DNA from: Elusimicrobiota bacterium
Lineage (GTDB): Bacteria > Elusimicrobiota > Elusimicrobia > 2-02-FULL-39-32
Reading direction: 5' to 3'
NCBI GenBank assembly: GCA_023249715.1
Contig: JAHFCA010000093.1
Coordinates: 1 to 5,593, forward strand
DNA: 5,593 nt
The position numbers and the translations under genes are program-made. The notes beneath the pieces were generated by a model. It did no database searches. It had not been told where the DNA came from and worked only from the letters and a program-made list of their open reading frames with translations. This document shows, in pieces, positions 1-5,593 of the stretch. Position 1 is the stretch's first letter; every line of letters starts with the position of its first letter.

Positions 1-298
1 GATGCAAAATATATTTTTGGGCGATATCATATTTTAAAGCTACTTTAGAAAGTTCATTTAAGACAGGGTTCTCTACCGTCTCTTTAAAAGAGCGCTGCGT
101 CCATTCCCGCCACTGATTTAGTTCTTGTTTCGCTACTGTAAGATCCCCTCCCTCCGCAACCTTGTCCACGATATCATCCGTTAAACGGCAATAGGCGTAA
201 ATAGCGGAAAGCGCTTCCCGCTTTTCTTTGGAAAGAAAATAAAACGAGGAAACGAAATTAGATTTACTGGACTGAGTGATTTTTAAAGAGCTGTTCAT
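1..298 (-). CDS. hpnD: HpnD, presqualene diphosphate synthase (N-terminal 99 codons; 3' end off the window)
   Basis: Translating the minus strand from the ATG at 298-296 gives an open frame to the window edge that is too truncated to stand out as an ORF. It reads as the N-terminus of a squalene/phytoene synthase family protein. SNFVSSFYFLSKEKREAL (residues 13-30) and IYAYCRLTDDIVD (33-45) match the family's opening helix and its first Asp-rich motif, where D41, D42 and D45 would bind Mg-diphosphate. Family knowledge: HpnD condenses two farnesyl diphosphates to presqualene diphosphate, which HpnC converts to hydroxysqualene and HpnE reduces to squalene. The start lies inside the end of hpnC, in another frame, with a 35-nt overlap and no Shine-Dalgarno, which suggests translational coupling. 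About 18 residues precede the SFYF block, a reasonable N-terminus. The HpnD rather than phytoene synthase (CrtB) assignment rests mainly on the adjacent hpnC. The second Asp motif lies beyond the edge. Confidence 0.88.
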   Translation of the reverse strand, partial: MNSSLKITQSSKSNFVSSFYFLSKEKREALSAIYAYCRLTDDIVDKVAEGGDLTVAKQELNQWREWTQRSFKETVENPVLNELSKVALKYDIAQKYILH

Positions 299-1181
299 TG
301 TTTAATGGTGAAATAGGGAAGGGAAGCAAGGCTTTCCCCAAAAGCAAAATTTTATCTTTTAAATATAATTTAGGGCGCAATTGAAAAACGTCATAACCAT
401 TTTGGATGGTTTTTTTTAAAATGGAAGTCCCTCCTAACCATGTTAAACGCATCTCCAATTTTAAATCGGAATTCACACCGCGAATTAGAGGCAATCCTTC
501 ATTAAAAAGCCGCGCTGTTTTTTTGGCCTGGCATTCCATAAGCGATTGGAACGAAGGCGTCACCGCTTCCCGGTGAAGATCTTCTTCTGTAATTTTATAC
601 CGTTCCATATCTTCTTGCGGGATATAAATTCTATCTTTTGCTAAATCGATCACAATATCTTGCCAAAAGTTGGTCAGCTGTAGAGCGGTGCAAATAGAAT
701 CGGATTGCTGAAATAAAATTTCATCTGTATAACCAAAAGTATATAAGACCAATCTTCCCACAGGGTTGGCCGAATAGCGGCAATAGGTAAGCGCTTCTTC
801 AAAATTACGGTACCGCTTTTTTTGCACATCCATGCGGTAAGCGGTCAACAGATCTTTTAAAAGCTGCGTGGGAATTCCGCATTGCCGGATAGTTTCGCTT
901 AAAGCCATAAAGACCGGGTGATCGCTCTTCCCCTTTAAAGAATCTTCCAATTTTCTTTCCCAGTCGTCCAATAAATCGAGCCGTTTCTTTAAATCTTTCT
1001 GCGATTCCGCGGGAGTTCTCCCCTCATCGGCAAAATCGTCCGCTGTGCGGGCATAAGCGTAAATAGCCCAAATATACCGCCTTTTTTCTTTAGGCAACAG
1101 AAAGGAACCCACCGGGAAATTCTCGTAGTGGCTTTGGGTCAACTGCTCACAATATTTAAACGATTCTTCTAAAGAAACCAT
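264..1181 (-). CDS. hpnC: HpnC, hydroxysqualene synthase (squalene/phytoene synthase family)
   Basis: This complete 305-residue protein is of normal length for HpnC. SHYENFPVGSFLLPKEKRR (17-35) is the characteristic HpnC opening. ARTADDFADEG (44-54) carries the first Asp-rich motif (D48, D49, D52). YCRYSANPVGRLVL (133-146) and QLTNFWQDIVIDLAKDRIYI (168-187) carry the second, with D175 and D179. The C-terminal GYDVFQLRPKLYLKDK (262-277) is also typical of the family. Family knowledge: HpnC turns presqualene diphosphate made by HpnD into hydroxysqualene, which HpnE reduces to squalene for hopanoids or C30 carotenoids; the enzyme is cytosolic or membrane-peripheral. The start is ATG at 1181, 21 nt after the sua5 stop, with only a weak GAGAG upstream, so translation may depend on the upstream gene. 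It overlaps hpnD by 35 nt. All catalytic motifs are intact. The ARTADDFADEG and NFWQDI signatures favour HpnC over CrtB. Confidence 0.94.
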   Translation of the reverse strand: MVSLEESFKYCEQLTQSHYENFPVGSFLLPKEKRRYIWAIYAYARTADDFADEGRTPAESQKDLKKRLDLLDDWERKLEDSLKGKSDHPVFMALSETIRQCGIPTQLLKDLLTAYRMDVQKKRYRNFEEALTYCRYSANPVGRLVLYTFGYTDEILFQQSDSICTALQLTNFWQDIVIDLAKDRIYIPQEDMERYKITEEDLHREAVTPSFQSLMECQAKKTARLFNEGLPLIRGVNSDLKLEMRLTWLGGTSILKKTIQNGYDVFQLRPKLYLKDKILLLGKALLPFPISPLNNEQLFKNHSVQ

Positions 1182-1202
1182 AAATTTGGGAACGGGTGTC
1201 TC

Positions 1203-2168
1203 TCACCCATTTCCACTCGCTCTCTGTAAACGATCCATAATCGCTCTCCCAACCCCTTTAGGGGAAATAGCTTCTACTAAAAGCGCCTCCACTCCCGCTT
1301 TTTCCGCATCAAAGAATGCGGCGTAGAGGTGTTTTGCATACGCTTTTTTATTTCCCTTAAAGGATCTAAAAAAAATAATTTTTTTATCCTTTTCTATTTT
1401 TTGTCGGAACGCGTAAACTCCTAATTTGAACTTCTTTTTTTTCCATTCCTCACACGTTTTATCCCAATCTTTCGAAGCAACCAAAACAACTTTGCAGCGG
1501 GGCTCATAATGTCTGTGTTTCAGTCCCGGCGATCGAACCGCTCCTTTTATTTTTTTTCTTTCATAATATTGGACCTCGGGAACAACCGTTTGTAACTCTT
1601 CCAAAGTAACAGAGCCCGGGCGCAGAATAGTAAAAGGCCTCCGCGTTATATCCAGAACGGTAGATTCCAATCCCAAGCGAGAGTGCCCTCCGGATAAAAT
1701 AAAATCCACCGCATCTCCCAACTCCTGCACTACATCTTTGTAGCGAGTGGGGCTGGGCCTCCCCGACCTATTGGCGCTGGGAGCGGCAATAGGTTCCCCC
1801 AAAGAGCGCAAGAGTTTCTGGGCAACGGGATGGCTTGGCATTCGCACAGCCACCGTATTTAACCCAGCCGTTACGGTTTTAGGAACGTTTTTGGAACGGC
1901 GGCAAACCAATGTCAACGGCCCCGGCCAAAATTTATTTATTAATAGGTTTGCTTCTGGTAAAAGTTTCCGAGTTAAGTTTTGGAGTTCTTCTTTTTTTGA
2001 GATATGGACAATGAGGGGATTATCCGCAGGCCTCCCTTTTACAGAATAAACTTTGGCAACAGCCTTGCGATTGTAAAGGGAAGCTCCCAAACCATACACT
2101 GTTTCTGTTGGGAAACAGATGACGCCTCCCGCTCGTAAAATTTGGACCGCTTTTTCTATTCTTTCCAG
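1203..2168 (-). CDS. Sua5-type L-threonylcarbamoyladenylate synthase (start codon uncertain)
   Basis: This is a Sua5/YrdC/YciO protein that makes threonylcarbamoyl-AMP from threonine, bicarbonate and ATP, the first step of the t6A37 modification of ANN-decoding tRNAs, in the cytosol. Numbering from a CTG at 2168 gives 321 residues, normal for two-domain Sua5. The YrdC domain shows CFPTETVYGLGA (18-29), KGRPADNPLIVH (44-55), FWPGPLTLV (80-88), VAVRMPSHP (106-114), APSANRSGRPSPT (129-141), ESTVLD (168-173) and ILRPGS (181-186). The linker SPGLKHRHYEP (213-223) leads into a C-terminal Sua5 domain of about 95 residues. The first ordinary start, GTG at 2099, is the Val inside TETVYGLG and would delete part of the nucleotide-binding site, so it is rejected. 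The coding match continues upstream as LERIEKAVQILRAGGVICFP. CTG 2168, with AAGGGG 10 nt upstream, and ATA 2159 are the candidates. In either case the gene overlaps the end of ilvD. Identity is near certain; the 5' end is not. Confidence 0.9.
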   Translation of the reverse strand: MERIEKAVQILRAGGVICFPTETVYGLGASLYNRKAVAKVYSVKGRPADNPLIVHISKKEELQNLTRKLLPEANLLINKFWPGPLTLVCRRSKNVPKTVTAGLNTVAVRMPSHPVAQKLLRSLGEPIAAPSANRSGRPSPTRYKDVVQELGDAVDFILSGGHSRLGLESTVLDITRRPFTILRPGSVTLEELQTVVPEVQYYERKKIKGAVRSPGLKHRHYEPRCKVVLVASKDWDKTCEEWKKKKFKLGVYAFRQKIEKDKKIIFFRSFKGNKKAYAKHLYAAFFDAEKAGVEALLVEAISPKGVGRAIMDRLQRASGNG

Positions 2169-3844
2169 TGGGTTAGAGCCCCTTGCGTTGCAGAAGAGGC
2201 TTGCATTGCAAATTTATAGAGAACGCCGCTCGTACACTTGAGGGGCGGCGCCTTAAAGCGCTTCAAGCGGTCTTGAATTTCTTTATCCGTAAGGTGGACT
2301 CTAATCTCTTTTCTTTCCACGTCAATGGTTACCATCTCTCCGTTTTTTACAATGGCGAGGGGACCGCCGCATTGCGCTTCTGGAGCCACATGTCCTACCA
2401 CAAGGCCATGCGTTCCTCCAGAAAAACGGCCATCGGTAATAAGGCCCACTTCTTTTCCTAAACCTTTTCCAATTAAAGCGGAAGTAACCGCCAACATCTC
2501 TCTCATTCCCGGTCCTCCTTTAGGACCTTCGTAACGGATAATAATGATATCCCCTTTTTTAATCTTGTTCTCTAAAATGGCTTCGAGACATTTTTCTTCC
2601 GAATCAAAAATTTGCGCAGGTCCTGTAATAAATGTATTTTCTAATCCGGAAATTTTAGCTACCGCTCCTTCGGGGGCTAAATTCCCTTTTAGAATCACAA
2701 TGGGCCCGGTTTTATGAAGAGGATTTTTTAAATTCCTTACAATTTCCTGATCGGGCGTAAGTCCGGGGAATTTCTTTAAATTCTCCTCTAAAGTTTTCCC
2801 TGTCACCGTGAGCGTATCTCCATGGATGAGCTTAGCCTTTAACAAAATTTTTAAAACGCCCGGCACTCCTCCAATTTGGTTGAGATCGTTCATAACAAAT
2901 TTACCGCTCGGTTTTAAATCGGCTAAATGGGGAACTTTTTTACCGATGCGGTTAAAATCTTCCAAAGTTAAATCTACTCCCACCGTGCGGGCCATCGCTA
3001 TTAAATGGAGCACAGCATTCGTAGAACCTCCTAAAACCATAACTAAGCTAATAGCGTTTTCAAACGCTTTTTTCGTCATAATTTTAGAGGGAGTTATTCC
3101 CTTAGCAATCAGTTTGGTTACCGCGTCTCCCGCCTGAATACAATCCAAAATCTTCTCTGGACTTTCTGCCGCATGGGAAGAACTTCCCGGCAAACTCATG
3201 CCCATCGCCTCTATGGCGGAAGCCATGGTATTCGCCGTATACATCCCTCCGCAAGAACCGGCGCCAGGACAAGCATGGCACTCAATCTCTTTAAATTGAT
3301 TTTTGGTGAGACGCCCGGAATTGTACTGTCCCACCGCTTCAAAAATGCTCACAATATCCACATCGTGCCCCTGGTATTGTCCCGGCAAAATAGTGCCCCC
3401 GTAGATGAACACGCTCGGGATATTTAAACGCGCCATCGCCATAAGGCAGCCGGGCATATTTTTATCGCATCCGCCAATCGCCACCAGCCCATCAAACCGC
3501 TGCGCATTAGAAACAAGCTCAATCGAGTCGGCAATGACCTCCCGACTTACGAGCGAATATTTCATTCCTTCCGTTCCCATGGAAATTCCGTCACTGACCG
3601 TAATCGTTCCAAAAATTTGAGAAACTCCGCCCCCTTGGCGCACCCCCTCCTTCGTCTTAACCGCCAATTTGTCGATATGCATATTGCAGGGCGTAATTTC
3701 GCTCCAGGTACTGGCAATCCCAATAATAGGTTTAGAAAAATCTTCGTCTCTAAAACCCACGGCCCGCAACATCGCTCTGTTGGGAGCTCGCATGTCGCCT
3801 TCGGTAATCATTTTACTGCGCAATTTTTGTTGTGGTGGTTTCAT
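2156..3844 (-). CDS. ilvD: Dihydroxy-acid dehydratase
   Basis: This complete 562-residue protein is of usual length for IlvD. It dehydrates 2,3-dihydroxy-isovalerate and 2,3-dihydroxy-3-methylvalerate to the 2-oxoacid precursors of valine, leucine and isoleucine (and pantothenate), in the cytosol. Visible family motifs are TPCNMHIDKLA (51-61), SDGISMGTEGMKYSLVSREV (84-103), CDKNMPGCLMA (126-136), CPGAGSCGGMYTANTMA (192-208), EGPKGGPGMREM (439-450) and DGRFSGGTHG (471-480). By family comparison C53, C126 and C198 would hold a [2Fe-2S] cluster, D85, D127 and modified K128 the Mg site, and S475 would be the catalytic base; all are present. The start is ATG 3844, with AAGGA 10 nt upstream, 5 nt after the stop of the acetyltransferase gene. 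The other ilv genes (ilvBN, ilvC, ilvE) are not in the window, so the branched-chain pathway is not clustered here. The related sugar-acid dehydratases are less likely, because the N-terminal block RAPNRAMLRAVGF followed by the standard IlvD motifs fits IlvD well. Confidence 0.97.
   Translation of the reverse strand: MKPPQQKLRSKMITEGDMRAPNRAMLRAVGFRDEDFSKPIIGIASTWSEITPCNMHIDKLAVKTKEGVRQGGGVSQIFGTITVSDGISMGTEGMKYSLVSREVIADSIELVSNAQRFDGLVAIGGCDKNMPGCLMAMARLNIPSVFIYGGTILPGQYQGHDVDIVSIFEAVGQYNSGRLTKNQFKEIECHACPGAGSCGGMYTANTMASAIEAMGMSLPGSSSHAAESPEKILDCIQAGDAVTKLIAKGITPSKIMTKKAFENAISLVMVLGGSTNAVLHLIAMARTVGVDLTLEDFNRIGKKVPHLADLKPSGKFVMNDLNQIGGVPGVLKILLKAKLIHGDTLTVTGKTLEENLKKFPGLTPDQEIVRNLKNPLHKTGPIVILKGNLAPEGAVAKISGLENTFITGPAQIFDSEEKCLEAILENKIKKGDIIIIRYEGPKGGPGMREMLAVTSALIGKGLGKEVGLITDGRFSGGTHGLVVGHVAPEAQCGGPLAIVKNGEMVTIDVERKEIRVHLTDKEIQDRLKRFKAPPLKCTSGVLYKFAMQASSATQGALTHWKE
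2179..2184 (-). promoter_or_regulatory. Possible ribosome binding site for the sua5 CTG start
   Basis: AAGGGG on the minus strand, inside the 3' end of ilvD, lies 10 nt upstream of CTG 2168. It is an imperfect match to the Shine-Dalgarno consensus, but its spacing suits CTG better than the alternative ATA at 2159. It is the main reason for placing the start at CTG. It may be chance, since the bases also encode conserved IlvD C-terminal residues (TQGALTHW). Confidence 0.3.
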
Positions 3845-3849
3845 AGTCC

Positions 3850-4242
3850 CTAGTTCCTTAAAAATAAAGCTTTCTGACCATGCAACTGTTCAGAAAAACC
3901 TTGTCGTTTAAATAAATTTTCTCTGTCCGTGATGGCGAGCACTTCGTAAACTCTTCGAGCTTTCGATTCTTTTAAACATTGTTCAATTAAGAGAGTAGCC
4001 AAACCTTTTTTTTCTTCTTTAGAATCTACTGTCAGAGATCTAATTTCAGCCAATTTTTTATTATATATTTCCAACGCGCAACAGGCAACTAATCGCTTTT
4101 CAATTTCTAAAACCCAAAAATGGTGAATGGAACTTTTAATTTCTTTTAAGGAGCGCTTTAAAATCTTACCTCTGTTTGTGGCTTCGCGGATCAAGGCATG
4201 AATTTTTGCGGCATCCCCCAAAGTTGCTTTTCTAATTTTCAC
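3850..4242 (-). CDS. GNAT-family N-acetyltransferase resembling short N-acetylglutamate synthase (ArgA-like)
   Basis: This is a single GNAT domain of 130 residues from the GTG at 4242. That GTG overlaps the TGA of the upstream gene as GTGA, and it puts KIRKATLGDAAKIHALI at the very N-terminus, as in relatives. A TTG at 4263 would add seven residues with no match, so I prefer the GTG. Numbered from it, LAEIRSLTVD (64-73) is the strand leading into the acetyl-CoA site. EKKGLATLLIEQCL (77-90) is the pyrophosphate-binding loop, with Glu where Arg or Gln usually begins the R/Q-x-x-G-x-G/A motif. NLFKRQGF (109-116) is the usual C-terminal piece. The overall pattern (RKAT..D...I..LI, RSL.E, AEIRSL.VD, LF...GF) resembles the stand-alone acetyltransferase domain of ArgA, which acetylates glutamate at the start of arginine synthesis. 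The fold is secure; the substrate is inferred from resemblance only, and another amino acid or amine is possible. Confidence 0.8.
   Translation of the reverse strand: MKIRKATLGDAAKIHALIREATNRGKILKRSLKEIKSSIHHFWVLEIEKRLVACCALEIYNKKLAEIRSLTVDSKEEKKGLATLLIEQCLKESKARRVYEVLAITDRENLFKRQGFSEQLHGQKALFLRN
3855..3859 (-). promoter_or_regulatory. Ribosome binding site of ilvD
   Basis: AAGGA on the minus strand lies 10 nt upstream of the ilvD ATG at 3844. It sits inside the last codons of the acetyltransferase gene, whose TAG is only 5 nt before the ATG. A second purine block, AGGGA, at 3851-3847 is probably too close to the start (2 nt) to be the main site. This is the clearest Shine-Dalgarno-like site in the window, and it supports both the ilvD start and its position within an operon. 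Confidence 0.6.
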
Positions 4243-5593
4243 TTTGAAATCATTTTCTCCCAATTTTGCGGCAAATCCTTTTTAGGTAATACCTGTTTTA
4301 TAGTAGCAAATAGCTCTTCCATTTTTTTATAGCGAACGGCCCGATACCCGCTTACCTTCTCTGGACTTTTAAGCGCTTTTACATATCTCTGATAGGTCTC
4401 TTCCTCTTCAAAATAGTTAAAATTTTTAACAAGCTCGATATACCCATCTCTAAACTCTTTTTCTTTGCTATGCCAAAGAGGTATAAGTTTCCTTACGAAT
4501 TTACAATATTTTAAAGGAACCAGCATCCAGTTTCTGGAATTAAAATTAATTTCAAATTTAAATCCAAAAAAAGAAAGATGTAATTTATTCATGTGAATAT
4601 AGTCTACTTTGTCGCCATTCGCAGGGTCTATTTTGTACTTAAGCCGATCCTGTTTAAATTTTTCCGGAGTGGTTAAAAGGTGAGCCACATACACTTCGTC
4701 TTTAATCAGCATCACTTTAAAAAGATTTTCAATCGCCGCTTTTGTTGCCGAGTAGTCGAACCGATCTTTGCGATAAAGATCCCATAATAACGATAAATAT
4801 TGTTCCGCCAGCTCACCCCCTTCGTATTGAATGAGTTCATAGGTTCGAAGCGCCAACGCCCGATTAGAATTCTCATCTAAATGCATCCACCGCACAGCCT
4901 CTTCCACCATCTTGCGGAACTTTTGCGCGATCCTTTTCCCTCTAAACACTCTTTTGGAAAGGGCGCTGTATTTTTGCTCCATAATCTCGGGATAAGACAA
5001 TTTTTCTCTTTGCACGAGCTTTAAAAACTTTTCCGGATTCGTTACGAGTTCCCTTCCAAAATGAAACGCCTTTAAATTTTGGTTTTGGTCTTCGTAAGAA
5101 ACCGTATCGCAAATAGCCGAAATAATATGGTGCAGGGAAATCGGCAAGAGCCCCATCTGAAAAGCAGAGCCAATCATAAATAGATTCGTATAGAGCTTAG
5201 ACCCCAGTAACTTTTCCGAAAGCAGAGAATAATCAAAACTAAAATAGCCCTCTTTCTTGGTGCGGCTCTGAATAGCCTGATCTAAAACCAAAGGATTAAA
5301 ACTATCTCTTCCGGTTAAAGTTAAGATGGTCTCTGTTTTGTGGGAATTAACGACTGCCGCGGTCGCTTTGGGATTTGCCACTCTTAAATTCATCTTGGGG
5401 TCCAAACCCCGGGCTGTTTCTAAAAGGTCCATCCCTAAAATAAGATTCGCTTTTCCATAAGGCACCGTGGGAGATAAAACCTGATCTTTATTTTTAGAAT
5501 AGACGATATGGCTATAGACCCCGCCATTGCGTATCGCTAAACCCTTCTTATCGAGAAACTCCACTTGAAAATTTTCCTTAAGGCCTGCCCGAA
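4239..5593 (-). CDS. Long-form indolepyruvate/2-oxoacid:ferredoxin oxidoreductase, C-terminal part (5' end off the window)
   Basis: The frame is open to the right edge (first whole codon at 5591), so this is the last 450 residues of a larger protein. The GTG at 5564 lies inside a conserved strand and is not a real start. Numbered from 5591, QVEFLDKKGLAIRNGGVYSHIVYS (9-32), a LILGMDLLETA segment (50-60) and TNLFMIGSAFQMGLLPIS (135-152) form the rear of a pyruvate-ferredoxin-oxidoreductase gamma domain. The rest, including ENLFKVMLIKDEVYVAHLL (288-306), resembles the helical C-terminal region found on fused IorA-IorB proteins of about 1,150 residues (DUF6537-like). Such cytosolic enzymes use thiamine diphosphate and Fe-S clusters, which would lie in the unseen part, to convert aryl-2-oxoacids plus CoA to aryl-acetyl-CoA and reduced ferredoxin. 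Substrate preference cannot be read here. Compared with relatives as I recall them, there is an extra basic stretch at about 210-245. The TGA overlaps the GTG of the acetyltransferase gene. Confidence 0.85.
   Translation of the reverse strand, partial: RAGLKENFQVEFLDKKGLAIRNGGVYSHIVYSKNKDQVLSPTVPYGKANLILGMDLLETARGLDPKMNLRVANPKATAAVVNSHKTETILTLTGRDSFNPLVLDQAIQSRTKKEGYFSFDYSLLSEKLLGSKLYTNLFMIGSAFQMGLLPISLHHIISAICDTVSYEDQNQNLKAFHFGRELVTNPEKFLKLVQREKLSYPEIMEQKYSALSKRVFRGKRIAQKFRKMVEEAVRWMHLDENSNRALALRTYELIQYEGGELAEQYLSLLWDLYRKDRFDYSATKAAIENLFKVMLIKDEVYVAHLLTTPEKFKQDRLKYKIDPANGDKVDYIHMNKLHLSFFGFKFEINFNSRNWMLVPLKYCKFVRKLIPLWHSKEKEFRDGYIELVKNFNYFEEEETYQRYVKALKSPEKVSGYRAVRYKKMEELFATIKQVLPKKDLPQNWEKMISK

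Noticed and set aside
1182..1202. Gap between sua5 and hpnC as a possible promoter or terminator
   Set aside because: It is only 21 nt, with no hairpin followed by a T-run and no room for -35 and -10 boxes.
1747..2049. Plus-strand open frame of 100 codons opposite sua5
   Set aside because: It is antisense to a strongly conserved enzyme, shows no recognisable motif, and its length fits chance openness opposite a coding strand.
1203..2099. GTG at 2099 as the sua5 start
   Set aside because: This codon is the Val of the conserved TETVYGLG motif. Starting there would remove a core strand of the YrdC domain, whose sequence is clearly encoded just upstream.
2183..3911. Several overlapping plus-strand open frames of 69-109 codons opposite ilvD
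   Set aside because: All lie antisense to ilvD, whose motifs are unbroken. They overlap one another and have no family resemblance, so they are shadows.
4243..4263. TTG at 4263 as the acetyltransferase start
   Set aside because: The seven added residues match nothing in the family, whereas GTG 4242 makes the common GTGA overlap and the expected N-terminus. TTG cannot be fully excluded.
4239..5564. GTG at 5564 as a true start of a 441-residue protein
   Set aside because: The frame stays open to the window edge and the upstream codons extend the conserved gamma-domain strand, so the gene is cut by the window and does not begin there.

Overview
The window is a densely packed, single-strand stretch of bacterial chromosome: six genes, all on the minus strand, so transcription runs from the high-coordinate end to the low-coordinate end. 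In transcription order they are: (1) the C-terminal part of a long-form indolepyruvate/2-oxoacid:ferredoxin oxidoreductase (4239-5593, running off the right edge); (2) a small GNAT acetyltransferase resembling short N-acetylglutamate synthases (3850-4242); (3) ilvD, dihydroxy-acid dehydratase (2156-3844); (4) a two-domain Sua5-type threonylcarbamoyl-AMP synthase (1203 to about 2168); (5) hpnC (264-1181); and (6) the first 99 codons of hpnD (1-298, running off the left edge).

The genes abut or overlap throughout: a 4-nt GTGA overlap between 1 and 2, a 5-nt gap between 2 and 3, an inferred short overlap between 3 and 4, a 21-nt gap between 4 and 5, and a 35-nt out-of-frame overlap between 5 and 6. 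No intergenic space is large enough for an obvious promoter, terminator, riboswitch or RNA gene, so the simplest reading is one transcription unit that starts and ends outside the window. I see no mobile element, CRISPR, tRNA or repeat. Plus-strand open frames are antisense shadows of these genes.

Functionally the unit is mixed. It holds amino-acid and 2-oxoacid metabolism (oxidoreductase, NAGS-like acetyltransferase, IlvD), a tRNA modification enzyme (Sua5, t6A37), and the squalene-forming pair HpnC/HpnD used for hopanoids (or C30 carotenoids). The hpnC-hpnD pair, normally followed by hpnE, points to a bacterium that makes squalene by the HpnCDE route, most likely Gram-negative. The DNA is moderately AT-rich and the proteins are rich in Lys, Ile and Phe. 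I cannot name a genus from this alone.

The most unusual detail is the start of sua5. The conserved N-terminal motif is encoded upstream of the first GTG, but the frame has no ATG, GTG or TTG there before a stop at 2214-2216. Initiation must be non-canonical (CTG at 2168, or ATA overlapping the ilvD stop), or there is a sequence error or frameshift. Otherwise the window looks like ordinary housekeeping genes, and I found no convincing new system.
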